This document shows, one piece after another, positions 7,049 through 13,526 of a stretch of DNA of 19,214 bases (its first letter is position 1; each line of letters opens with the position of its first letter). The notes under the pieces were generated by a model. It did no database searches and had not been told where the DNA came from. It worked only from the letters and a program-made list of their open reading frames with translations. Position numbers and translations under genes: made by a program. This DNA is from Thermaceae bacterium (lineage in GTDB: Bacteria > Deinococcota > Deinococci > Deinococcales > Marinithermaceae): positions 1 to 19,214 of the forward strand of contig WFXV01000207.1 in NCBI GenBank assembly GCA_015490435.1. Direction: 5' to 3'.

Positions 7049-7591
7049 ATGAGCCGGATCGGCAGAAAGCCCATCACCCTGCCCCAGGGGGTTACCGTCG
7101 AGGTCGAGCCCGGCCTGGTGCGGGTCAAGGGGCCGAAGGGCGCCCTCGAGGTCGCGGTGGACCCCGAGATGAAGGTCGTGGTCGAGGACGGGGTGGTGCG
7201 GGTCGAGCGTCCCAGCGACGCCCGCCGCCACCGCGCGCTCCACGGCCTCACCCGCACCCTGATCGCGAACGCGGTGATCGGGGTCACCGAGGGGTACACG
7301 AAGGAGCTCGAGATCAAGGGGATCGGCTACCGCGCCAAGATGAGCGGGAACAAGCTCGAGCTCAACGTGGGCTTTTCCCACCCCGTGATCTTCGAGCCGC
7401 CGGAAGGGGTCAAGGTCGAGGTGCCCGAGCCCACCCGGATCCGGGTCTCGGGGATCGACAAGCAGAAGGTGGGCCAGGTGGCCGCCAACATCCGCGCCAT
7501 CCGGCCGCCCGACGCCTACAAGGGCAAGGGCATCCGCTACGTCGGCGAGGTGGTGCGCCTCAAGCCCGGTAAGGCCGGGACCACCAAGTAG
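7049..7591 (+). CDS. rplF: 50S ribosomal protein L6 (uL6)
   Basis: Encodes 180 residues with the L6 start MSRIGRKPITLPQGVTVEV. The two related alpha/beta repeats are present, the second with LEIKGIGYRAKMSGNKLELN and GFSHPV. The C-terminal signature is RAIRPPDAYKGKGIRYVGE. L6 lies near the sarcin-ricin loop at the factor-binding site and is required for late 50S assembly. The ATG follows the rpsH stop by a single base; its ribosome site (GCGAGGTGTGGTG) lies inside the rpsH end. Length matches what I recall for the Thermus protein. Confidence 0.97.
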   Translation: MSRIGRKPITLPQGVTVEVEPGLVRVKGPKGALEVAVDPEMKVVVEDGVVRVERPSDARRHRALHGLTRTLIANAVIGVTEGYTKELEIKGIGYRAKMSGNKLELNVGFSHPVIFEPPEGVKVEVPEPTRIRVSGIDKQKVGQVAANIRAIRPPDAYKGKGIRYVGEVVRLKPGKAGTTK

Positions 7592-7599
7592 GGGGAGCG

Positions 7600-7944
7600 A
7601 TGGCACGTCTTTCCGCGTATGAGCGTCGCAAGTTCCGCACCCGCAACAAGGTCAAGCGGGCCGCGAAGGGCAAGCCCCGGCTCTCGGTTTTCCGGAGCCT
7701 GAAGCACATCTACGCCCAGATCATCGATGACGAGAAGGGGGTCACCCTGGTCGCGAGCTCGAGCCTCCAGCTCAAGCTCACCGGCCGCAAGACCGACGTG
7801 GCCCGCGAGGTCGGCAAGGACTTGGCGAAGCGCGCCCTCGAGAAGGGGATCACCGAGGTGGTCTTCGACCGGGGGCCCTACAAGTACCACGGCCGGGTCA
7901 AGGCCCTGGCCGAGGGGGCCCGCGAGGGGGGCCTCAAGTTCTAG
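7600..7944 (+). CDS. rplR: 50S ribosomal protein L18 (uL18)
   Basis: Encodes 114 residues beginning MARLSAYERRKFRTRNKVKR. It includes GKPRLSVFRSLKHIYAQIID and the C-terminal VVFDRGPYKYHGRVKALAEGARE, both diagnostic of bacterial L18. L18 binds 5S rRNA together with L5 and attaches it to the central protuberance. The ATG is 8 bases after rplF behind AGGGGGAGCG. Basic N-terminal residues are normal for the family. Confidence 0.97.
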   Translation: MARLSAYERRKFRTRNKVKRAAKGKPRLSVFRSLKHIYAQIIDDEKGVTLVASSSLQLKLTGRKTDVAREVGKDLAKRALEKGITEVVFDRGPYKYHGRVKALAEGAREGGLKF

Positions 7945-7953
7945 GGGGGAAGC

Positions 7954-8427
7954 ATGCCCGAGACCGACTTTGAAGAGAAGATGATCATGATCCGCCGCAC
8001 CGCCAAGACCTACCAGGGCGGCCGCCGGTTCCGCTTCGGCGCCCTGGCGGTGGTCGGCGACCGGCAGGGCCGGGTCGGCGTGGGGCTGGGCAAGGCCAAG
8101 GAGGTGCCGCTCGCGGTCCAGAAGGCGCAGGCGATCGCCCGCAAGAACCTGATCGAGGTGCCGATCGAGAACGGCACCATTCCCCACGAGATCGAGGTCG
8201 AGTACGGCGCCACCAAGATCATCCTCCGCCCCGCCGCCCCCGGCACCGGCGTGATCGCCGGGGCGGTGCCCCGCGCCATCCTCGAGCTCGCCGGCTACAC
8301 CAACATCCTCACCAAGGAGCTCGGCAGCCGGAACCCGATCAACGTCGCCTACGCCACCATCGAGGCCCTGAAGCAGCTCCGCACCTGGGACGAGGTGCGC
8401 CGCCTCAGGAAGGGGGCGAGCGAATGA
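7954..8427 (+). CDS. rpsE: 30S ribosomal protein S5 (uS5)
   Basis: Encodes 157 residues. It shows the dsRNA-binding-like S5 N-terminal domain (RRTAKTYQGGRRFRFGALAV, VVGDRQGRVGVGLGKAKEVP) and the C-terminal domain with RPAAPGTGVIAGAVPRAILE and LGSRNPINVAYATIEALKQL. S5 sits at the mRNA entry side of the 30S subunit and influences decoding accuracy with S4. The N-terminus is short (MPETDFEEKMI). The ATG at 7954 follows TAGGGGGGAAGC; a later in-frame ATG at 7981 is possible but has no better site. The stop overlaps rpmD as ATGA. Confidence 0.96.
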   Translation: MPETDFEEKMIMIRRTAKTYQGGRRFRFGALAVVGDRQGRVGVGLGKAKEVPLAVQKAQAIARKNLIEVPIENGTIPHEIEVEYGATKIILRPAAPGTGVIAGAVPRAILELAGYTNILTKELGSRNPINVAYATIEALKQLRTWDEVRRLRKGASE

Positions 8428-8606
8428 AGCTCCGGGTGAAGCTGGTGAAAAGCCCGATCGGCTACCCGAAGGACCAGAAGGCGACCCTTCGGGCACTCAA
8501 GCTCACCCGCCTCCAGCGGGAGCGGGTGCTCCCCGATAACCCGGCGATCCGGGGGATGATCCGGAAGGTCATTCACCTGGTCCAGGTCGAGGAGGTGAAG
8601 GAATGA
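8424..8606 (+). CDS. rpmD: 50S ribosomal protein L30 (uL30)
   Basis: Encodes 60 residues, MKLRVKLVKSPIGYPKDQKA at the start, then LKLTRLQRERVLPDNPAIRG and MIRKVIHLVQVEE. These match the small bacterial L30, which packs on the 50S surface near 5S rRNA. It is coupled at both ends: ATGA overlap with rpsE and ATGA overlap with rplO. The ribosome site is AGGAAGGGGGCGAG within rpsE. Length equals what I recall for the Thermus protein. Confidence 0.96.
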   Translation: MKLRVKLVKSPIGYPKDQKATLRALKLTRLQRERVLPDNPAIRGMIRKVIHLVQVEEVKE

Positions 8607-9073
8607 AGCTCTCCGAACTCCGCCCCAACCCCGGCGCGACCAAGCGGAAGAAGCGGGTGGGCCGGGGGCCCTCCTCGGGCCACGGCAAGACCGCGACCCG
8701 GGGCCACAAGGGGCAGAAATCCCGCTCCGGCGGCACCAAGAACCCGGCCAAGCACGAGGGCGGCCGCTCCACTCTCCTGATGCGGCTTCCCAAGCGGGGG
8801 ATGCAGGGCCAGGTCCCTGGGGCGCTCCCCCGCACCGTCTACGAGGTGGTGAACCTCAAGGACCTCGCCCGCAAGTTCCCCGAGGGCGGGGAGATCACCC
8901 CCGAGGCCCTGGTCGAGGCTCGGCTCGTGCGGAGGAAGCTCCCGGTCAAGCTGCTCGCCACCGGCGAGGTGAGTGCCGCCTACACCGTGCGGGTGCACGC
9001 CGCCAGCAAGGCGGCCATCGCAAAGATCGAGGCCGCCGGCGGCAAGGTCGAGCTGATCGCGAAGGGAGCCTAG
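8603..9073 (+). CDS. rplO: 50S ribosomal protein L15 (uL15)
   Basis: Encodes 156 residues with the L15 start MKLSELRPNPGATKRKKRVG and its glycine-rich, basic extended N-terminal region (GRGPSSGHGKTATRGHKGQK, SRSGGTKNPAKHEGG, residues 20-54). The globular C-terminal half carries LVEARLVRRKLPVKLLATGE and AASKAAIAKIEAAGGKVELI. L15 threads into 23S rRNA as a late-assembly protein. It overlaps rpmD by ATGA and is one base from secY, the usual spc-operon order. Confidence 0.97.
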   Translation: MKLSELRPNPGATKRKKRVGRGPSSGHGKTATRGHKGQKSRSGGTKNPAKHEGGRSTLLMRLPKRGMQGQVPGALPRTVYEVVNLKDLARKFPEGGEITPEALVEARLVRRKLPVKLLATGEVSAAYTVRVHAASKAAIAKIEAAGGKVELIAKGA

Positions 9074-9074
9074 G

Positions 9075-10394
9075 ATGCTCCGGGCCTTCCGCGACGCCTT
9101 CGTCATCCCCGAGCTGCGCCAGCGCCTGCTCTTCACCCTGGTGATGCTGGCCTTCTTCCGGCTCGGAACCTACATCCCCCAGCCGGGCGTCGACATCGAG
9201 AAGATCCGGGGCTTTCTGGGCACCCAGGCGGGCGGCATCTTCGGGATCATCAACCTCTTCTCCGGCGGCAACTTCCAGAACTTCTCGATCTTCGCCCTCG
9301 GGATCATGCCCTACATCACCGCGGCGATCATCATGCAGCTCCTCGTCACCGTGGTCCCGAGCCTGGAGAAGCTCCAGCGCGAGGGCGAGGAGGGGCGCCG
9401 GATCATCCAGCAGTACACCCGGATCGGGGGTCTGGCGCTCGCCGCCTTCCAGGCCCTCTTCCTCTCGGTGGCCTTCCTGGAGTCGGGGAACGGGCAGTTC
9501 CTGCTCCCCGGCTGGGAGCCCGGCTGGGGCTTTCGCTTTTTGGTCGTCGTCACCCAGGTCGCCGGCACCGCGCTCCTCCTTTGGATGGGCGAGCGGATCA
9601 CCGAGTACGGCATCGGGAACGGCGTCTCCCTGATCATCTACGCCGGCATCGTGGCCAACTGGATGCCCCAGATCTTGCGGATGCTGGGCCTCGTGCAGGC
9701 CGGTGAGATCGGGATTCTGCAGCTCCTTTTCTTCTTCCTCTTTATCGTGCTCGCCTTCGCCGGGATGGTGGCGGTGACCATGGCCGAGCGCCGGATTCCG
9801 GTGCAGTACGCCCGCAAGGTGGTGGGGCGGCGGGTCTACGGCGGCCAGACCACCTACCTGCCGATCAAGCTGAACGCCGCCAACGTGATCCCGATCATCT
9901 TCGCCGCCGCGATCATCCAGATCCCGATCTTCTTGACCGCGCCCTTCCAGGAAAGCCCCATCGCCCAGGCGATCGCCAACTTCTTCAACCCCGCCCGCCC
10001 GAGCGGCCTCATCATCGAGGTGATTCTGGTGATCCTCTTCACCTACATCTACACCGCCGTGCAGTTCGACCCGAAGAGGATCGCCGACAACCTCCGGGAG
10101 TACGGGGGCTTCATCCCCGGCGTGCGCCCCGGCGAGCCCACGGTGAAGTTCCTGGAGCACATCATCAGCCGGATTACCCTTTGGGGTGCGCTCTTCCTGG
10201 GCCTCGTCACCGCGCTGCCCCAGATCATCATGAACATCACCGGGGTGCAGGCCTTTAGCTTCTCGGGGATCGGGCTCTTGATCGTGGTGGGCGTCGCCCT
10301 CGACACCCTGCGGCAGATCGAGAGCCAGCTCATGATGCGGAACTACGAGGGCTTCCTCTCCAAGGGCCGGATCCGGGGAAGGAGCGGGTTCTAG
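9075..10394 (+). CDS. secY: Preprotein translocase subunit SecY
   Basis: Encodes 439 residues, the central pore of the Sec channel in the cytoplasmic membrane. About ten hydrophobic segments are visible (near residues 17-35, 71-93, 117-135, 153-172, 182-200, 213-233, 268-288, 311-330, 366-385 and 397-413). After the first segment comes the plug-like region FGIINLFSGGNFQN (about 56-69), followed by the signature ALGIMPYITAAIIMQLL. The cytosolic loop MAERRIPVQYARKVVG (236-251) and the C-terminal loop RQIESQLMMRNYEGFL are conserved SecA/ribosome contact regions. secE and secG are not in this window. The ATG follows rplO by one base with GAAGGGAGCC as ribosome site. Confidence 0.98.
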   Translation: MLRAFRDAFVIPELRQRLLFTLVMLAFFRLGTYIPQPGVDIEKIRGFLGTQAGGIFGIINLFSGGNFQNFSIFALGIMPYITAAIIMQLLVTVVPSLEKLQREGEEGRRIIQQYTRIGGLALAAFQALFLSVAFLESGNGQFLLPGWEPGWGFRFLVVVTQVAGTALLLWMGERITEYGIGNGVSLIIYAGIVANWMPQILRMLGLVQAGEIGILQLLFFFLFIVLAFAGMVAVTMAERRIPVQYARKVVGRRVYGGQTTYLPIKLNAANVIPIIFAAAIIQIPIFLTAPFQESPIAQAIANFFNPARPSGLIIEVILVILFTYIYTAVQFDPKRIADNLREYGGFIPGVRPGEPTVKFLEHIISRITLWGALFLGLVTALPQIIMNITGVQAFSFSGIGLLIVVGVALDTLRQIESQLMMRNYEGFLSKGRIRGRSGF

Positions 10395-10973
10395 GTGGCG
10401 ACGGAACCTTACGTCCTGATCTTTCTCGGCCCCCCGGGGGCGGGGAAGGGCACCCAGGCGGCCCGGGTCGCCGAGCGGCTTGGGCTCAAGAAGATCTCCA
10501 CCGGCGACATCCTCCGGGCCCACGTCCGCGAGGGGACCGAGCTCGGGAAGAAGGTCGCGCCGATCATGGAGCGGGGCGACCTGGTGCCCGACGAGCTGAT
10601 CCTCGCGATCATCAAGGAGGAGCTCAAAAAGCTCCCCACCCCGCGGGTGATCTTCGACGGCTTCCCCCGGACCCGGGCCCAGGCCGAGGCGCTCGACCGG
10701 CTGCTCGAGGAGCTCGGGCTCAAGGTCGACGCGGCGGTGCTGCTCGAAGTCCCCACCGAGGAGCTGGTGAAGAGGCTTTTGAAGCGGGCCGAGGAGGAGG
10801 GGCGGGCCGACGACAACGAGGAGACGATCCGCCGCCGCCTCGAGGTCTACCAGAAAGAGACCGAACCGCTCGTCGACTACTACGCTCGCCGGGGGGTGCT
10901 CTTCACCCTCCAGGGGACCGGCCCGATCGACGAGATCACCGAGTGCATCCTTAAGGTCTTGGGGGCCTCGTAG
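10395..10973 (+). CDS. adk: Adenylate kinase, short-LID form
   Basis: Encodes 192 residues and catalyses AMP + ATP to 2 ADP in the cytoplasm. The P-loop GPPGAGKGT spans residues 12-20. The AMP-binding part has STGDILRAH (35-43) and IFDGFPRTRAQAEAL (86-100). The LID region is the short type: after KRLLKRAEEEGRADDNEET (126-144) there is no long insert and no four-cysteine zinc site. A TLQGTG-type end precedes the C-terminal helix. Translation starts at GTG 10395, immediately after the secY stop, with GGAAGGAG about ten bases ahead. The place between secY and map is the conserved one in many bacteria. Confidence 0.97.
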   Translation: MATEPYVLIFLGPPGAGKGTQAARVAERLGLKKISTGDILRAHVREGTELGKKVAPIMERGDLVPDELILAIIKEELKKLPTPRVIFDGFPRTRAQAEALDRLLEELGLKVDAAVLLEVPTEELVKRLLKRAEEEGRADDNEETIRRRLEVYQKETEPLVDYYARRGVLFTLQGTGPIDEITECILKVLGAS

Positions 10974-11735
10974 GTGGCGATTCAGATCAAAAGCCCCGAG
11001 GAGCTCGCCCGGATGGCCGAGGCCGGGCGGCTCCTCGCCGAGGTGATGGCCGAGCTCGAGCGCCACGTCGCCCCCGGGGTGACCACCGCCGAGCTCGATC
11101 GGATCGCCCGCCGGGCCATCGAATCCCGCGGGGCGAAGCCCGCCTTCCTCGGCTACCAGGGCTTTCCCGCCACCATCTGCGCGAGCACCAACGAGGTCGT
11201 GGTCCACGGCATCCCCTCCGATAAGCCGCTCAAAGAGGGCGACCTCCTCTCGGTGGACGTCGGGCTCTTTTACAAGGGCTTCGCCGCTGACATGGCGAAG
11301 ACCTTCGCCATCGGCGAGGTGAGCGAGGAGGCAAAAAGGCTCATTCGGACCACCGAGGAGGCCTTTTGGAAGGGGCTAGAGGAGGCGGTTCCGGGCAAGC
11401 GGGTCGGCGACATCGCCGCCGCCATCCAGCGCCACGTCGAGGACGCGGGCTTTTGGGTGGTCCGGGAGTTCGTCGGGCACGGGATCGGCCGGGAGTTTCA
11501 CGAGGAGCCCCAGGTGCCGAACTTCGGTCGGCCCGGCACCGGGCCCAAGCTCCGCCCCGGCATGGTGCTCGCGATCGAGCCGATGGTTACCCTTTACCCG
11601 GCGCATGTGGTAGTATTGCAAGATGGTTGGACGGCGAGCGCCGGCAAGGGCAACCTCGCCGCCCACTACGAGCACACCGTGGCCATCACCGAGGAAGGCC
11701 CCCGGGTTCTCACGCGCGTAGGGGAGGAAGGCTAG
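10974..11735 (+). CDS. map: Methionine aminopeptidase, type I
   Basis: Encodes 253 residues and removes the N-terminal Met from new proteins. All metal-site residues of the pita-bread fold can be placed: His78 (VVVHGIP), Asp95 (SVDVG), Asp106 (AADMAKTF), His169 (FVGHGIG), His176 (EFHEEP), Glu202 (AIEPMVTL) and Glu233 (YEHTVAIT). No N-terminal extension is present, so it is the minimal type Ia. The start is GTG 10974, directly after the adk stop. The stretch coding for HVVVLQDGW (11602-11630) uses codons uncommon in the neighbouring genes and may hold a promoter for infA. The stop shares one base with the infA start. Confidence 0.97.
   Translation: MAIQIKSPEELARMAEAGRLLAEVMAELERHVAPGVTTAELDRIARRAIESRGAKPAFLGYQGFPATICASTNEVVVHGIPSDKPLKEGDLLSVDVGLFYKGFAADMAKTFAIGEVSEEAKRLIRTTEEAFWKGLEEAVPGKRVGDIAAAIQRHVEDAGFWVVREFVGHGIGREFHEEPQVPNFGRPGTGPKLRPGMVLAIEPMVTLYPAHVVVLQDGWTASAGKGNLAAHYEHTVAITEEGPRVLTRVGEEG
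11608..11616 (+). promoter_or_regulatory. Possible extended -10 promoter inside map, reading toward infA
   Basis: TGG followed by TAGTAT (11608-11616) resembles an extended -10 element (TGn plus four matches to TATAAT). It sits about 120 bases before the infA start. The best -35 candidate is only TTACCC at 11587-11592, 18 bases upstream, a weak match. The supporting observation is codon choice: GTA GTA TTG CAA GAT GGT are used here, while neighbouring genes overwhelmingly end codons in G or C. This is inference from sequence only. Confidence 0.35.
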
Positions 11736-11953
11736 TGGCGAAGCAAAAGGACACCATCCGCACCGAGGGCGTCGTGGTCGAGGCGCTCCCGAGCACCCGT
11801 TTTCGGGTCAAGCTCGACTCCGGTCCGGAGATCTTGGCCTACGTCTCCGGCAAGATGCGGCGGCACTGGATCCGCATCCTTCCCGGCGACCGGGTGGTGG
11901 TGGAGATCTCCCCTTACGACCCGACCCAGGGGCGCATCGTGTACCGGAAGTGA
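11735..11953 (+). CDS. infA: Translation initiation factor IF-1
   Basis: Encodes 72 residues, the exact length usual for IF-1. It is a single OB-fold: KDTIRTEGVVVEALPSTRFR, VKLDSGPEILAYVSGKMRRH, WIRILPGDRVVVEISPYDPT, QGRIVYRK. IF-1 blocks the A site of the 30S subunit during initiation and speeds IF-2 and IF-3 action. Translation starts at GTG 11735, whose G is the last base of the map stop. The ribosome site GGGGAGGAAGG (11721-11731) is good. It sits in the usual map-infA-rpmJ-rpsM order. A promoter may lie inside map (see the entry at 11608). Confidence 0.97.
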   Translation: MAKQKDTIRTEGVVVEALPSTRFRVKLDSGPEILAYVSGKMRRHWIRILPGDRVVVEISPYDPTQGRIVYRK

Positions 11954-11962
11954 GGCAGGAAG

Positions 11963-12076
11963 ATGAAGGTTCGGGCATCGGTCAAGAAGATGTGCGACAA
12001 GTGCAAGGTGGTTCGTCGGCACGGAAGGGTCTACGTAATCTGCGAGAACCCCAAGCACAAGCAGCGTCAGGGGTGA
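11963..12076 (+). CDS. rpmJ: 50S ribosomal protein L36 (bL36), zinc form
   Basis: A 37-residue protein, MKVRASVKKMCDKCKVVRRH then GRVYVICENPKHKQRQG. It is the zinc-binding form of L36, with Cys11, Cys14, Cys27 and His32 making the CxxC...CxxxxH site. L36 stabilises 23S rRNA near the base of the L7/L12 stalk region. The ATG is preceded by GAGGCAGGAAG, 9 bases after infA, and the TGA is 5 bases before rpsM. The size, sequence and neighbours leave little doubt. Confidence 0.97.
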   Translation: MKVRASVKKMCDKCKVVRRHGRVYVICENPKHKQRQG

Positions 12077-12081
12077 GGTGA

Positions 12082-12462
12082 ATGGCGAGAATCGCAGGCG
12101 TCGAGATTCCCAGGAATAAGCCCGTGGGCATCGCCCTGACCTACATCTACGGGGTGGGCCGGGCGCGGGCCAAGGAGGCGGTGGAGGCCGTCGGCATCGA
12201 CTGGCACACCCGGGTCAAGGACCTCACCGAGGCCGAGGTGGTCAAGCTCCGCGAGTACGTGGAGAACAAGTGGAAGCTCGAGGGCGAGCTCCGCGCCGAG
12301 GTCCAGGCCAACATCAAGCGGCTGATGGACATCGGCTGCTACCGCGGGCTGCGCCACCGCCGGGGGCTGCCGGTTCGGGGCCAGCGCACCCGGACCAACG
12401 CCCGCACTCGGAAAGGGCCGCGTCGCACCGTCGCCGGTAAGAAAAAGGCACCGAGGAAGTAG
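12082..12462 (+). CDS. rpsM: 30S ribosomal protein S13 (uS13)
   Basis: Encodes 126 residues, starting MARIAGVEIPRNKPVGIALT. It has the helix-two-turn-helix part (YIYGVGRARAKEAVEAVGID) and the conserved GCYRGLRHRRGLPVRGQRTR, then TNARTRKGPRRTVAGKKKAP. The C-terminal basic tail reaches the P-site tRNA in known ribosomes. S13 pairs with S19 in the 30S head. It opens the alpha block behind GGGTGAGGTG. In E. coli S4 represses this operon through a pseudoknot ahead of rpsM; only 5 bases separate rpmJ and rpsM here, so that element is absent in that form. Confidence 0.97.
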   Translation: MARIAGVEIPRNKPVGIALTYIYGVGRARAKEAVEAVGIDWHTRVKDLTEAEVVKLREYVENKWKLEGELRAEVQANIKRLMDIGCYRGLRHRRGLPVRGQRTRTNARTRKGPRRTVAGKKKAPRK

Positions 12463-12476
12463 TTTTCGGCCAGCCG

Positions 12477-12497
12477 ATACTCCTTGGAGGAGAGTAT
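12477..12497 (+). promoter_or_regulatory. Small inverted repeat presenting the rpsK ribosome site
   Basis: ATACTC (12477-12482) is perfectly complementary to GAGTAT (12492-12497). The nine-base loop holds the ribosome site GGAGG (12486-12490), and the 3' arm includes the first two bases of the rpsK ATG (12496). In RNA this could present or mask the start region. The stem is only 6 bp, half A-T, so it would be weak at high growth temperature. Function is inferred. Confidence 0.35.
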
Positions 12498-12888
12498 GGC
12501 CAAGAAAAAGGGCAAATCCAGCAAGAAAAAGGCCAAGCGCCAGGTGGCGCACGGGCGTGCTTACATCCACGCCACCTACAACAACACCATCGTCACCATC
12601 ACCGATCCCGACGGCAACCCCCTCACCTGGTCGTCGGGCGGGGTGATCGGTTACAAGGGCAGCCGCAAGGGGACCCCCTACGCGGCCCAGCTCGCGGCCA
12701 TGGACGCGGCCAAGAAGGCCCAGGCCTTCGGCATGACCTCGGTGGACGTGATCGTCCGGGGCACCGGGGCCGGCCGCGAGCAGGCGATCCGGGCGTTGCA
12801 GGCTTCCGGACTTCAGGTGCGTTCGATCGTCGACGACACGCCGGTGCCGCACAACGGCTGCCGGCCCAAGAAGAAAAAGCGGGGGTAA
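12496..12888 (+). CDS. rpsK: 30S ribosomal protein S11 (uS11)
   Basis: Encodes 130 residues with a lysine-rich start (MAKKKGKSSKKKAKRQVAHG). It then has AYIHATYNNTIVTITDPDGN, LTWSSGGVIGYKGSRKGTPY and the C-terminal signature DDTPVPHNGCRPKKKKRG. S11 lines the 30S platform near the E site. The ATG at 12496 lies 5 bases after GGAGG; a TTG at 12484 in the same frame would place the ribosome site inside the gene and is rejected. A 33-base gap from rpsM, the second longest in the cluster, contains a small inverted repeat. Confidence 0.97.
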   Translation: MAKKKGKSSKKKAKRQVAHGRAYIHATYNNTIVTITDPDGNPLTWSSGGVIGYKGSRKGTPYAAQLAAMDAAKKAQAFGMTSVDVIVRGTGAGREQAIRALQASGLQVRSIVDDTPVPHNGCRPKKKKRG

Positions 12889-12894
12889 GGGAGC

Positions 12895-13524
12895 ATGGGT
12901 AAGTACCGCGGACCGGTCTGCCGGCTGTGCCGGCGTGAAGGCATCAAACTCTACCTGAAGGGGGAGCGCTGCTACGGGCCGAAGTGCGCCCTCGAGCGCC
13001 GGCCCTACCCGCCCGGCCAGCACGGGCAGAAGCGGGCCCGCCGCCCCTCCGACTACGCCGTGCGCCTCCGGGAGAAGCAGCGGCTCCGCCGCATCTACGG
13101 CCTGAACGAGAAGCAGTTCAGGAACCTCTTCGAGGAGGCGGCGCGGAAGAAGGGCGTCACCGGCACCGTCTTCCTTCACCTGCTCGAGTCGCGGCTGGAT
13201 AACGTCGTCTACCGGCTCGGCATCGCCGCCAGCCGGCGCCAGGCCCGCCAGCTTGTCCGCCACGGCCACATCACCGTGAACGGCCGGCGGGTGGACATCC
13301 CCAGCTACCGGGTCAAGCCCGGCGACGTGGTGGCGGTGCACGAGAAGTCGAAGAACCTCGGGGTGATCCAAGCCAACGTCGAGCTGGCCAAGGGCCGGAA
13401 GGGCGTGCCCTGGCTCGAGTTCGACGCCGAGAAGCTAGAGGGCAAGTTCCTCCGCTACCCCGACCGGGAGGACCTGGCACTGCCGGTGAACGAGCAGCTG
13501 GTGATTGAGTTCTACTCGAGGTGA
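12895..13524 (+). CDS. rpsD: 30S ribosomal protein S4 (uS4), zinc form
   Basis: Encodes 209 residues. The N-terminus binds zinc through Cys9, Cys12, Cys26 and Cys31 (VCRLC and RCYGPKC), as known for T. thermophilus S4. Then come RRPYPPGQHGQKRARRPSDY, the S4 domain (LESRLDNVVYRLGIAASRRQ, ARQLVRHGHITVNGRRVDIP) and the end PVNEQLVIEFYSR. S4 starts 30S assembly by binding the 16S five-way junction and is a translational repressor in several bacteria. The ATG follows AAGGGAGC. The end lies two bases from the chosen rpoA ATG. Confidence 0.98.
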   Translation: MGKYRGPVCRLCRREGIKLYLKGERCYGPKCALERRPYPPGQHGQKRARRPSDYAVRLREKQRLRRIYGLNEKQFRNLFEEAARKKGVTGTVFLHLLESRLDNVVYRLGIAASRRQARQLVRHGHITVNGRRVDIPSYRVKPGDVVAVHEKSKNLGVIQANVELAKGRKGVPWLEFDAEKLEGKFLRYPDREDLALPVNEQLVIEFYSR

Positions 13525-13526
13525 GC

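Noticed and set aside
8946..11207. A very long open frame (about 750 codons) on the minus strand, opposite secY, adk and map
   Set aside because: It is a codon-bias shadow: strong G/C third-position preference on the plus strand removes stops from the opposite frame. Its translation is low-complexity, rich in His, Asp, Glu, Leu and Gly, and matches no family.
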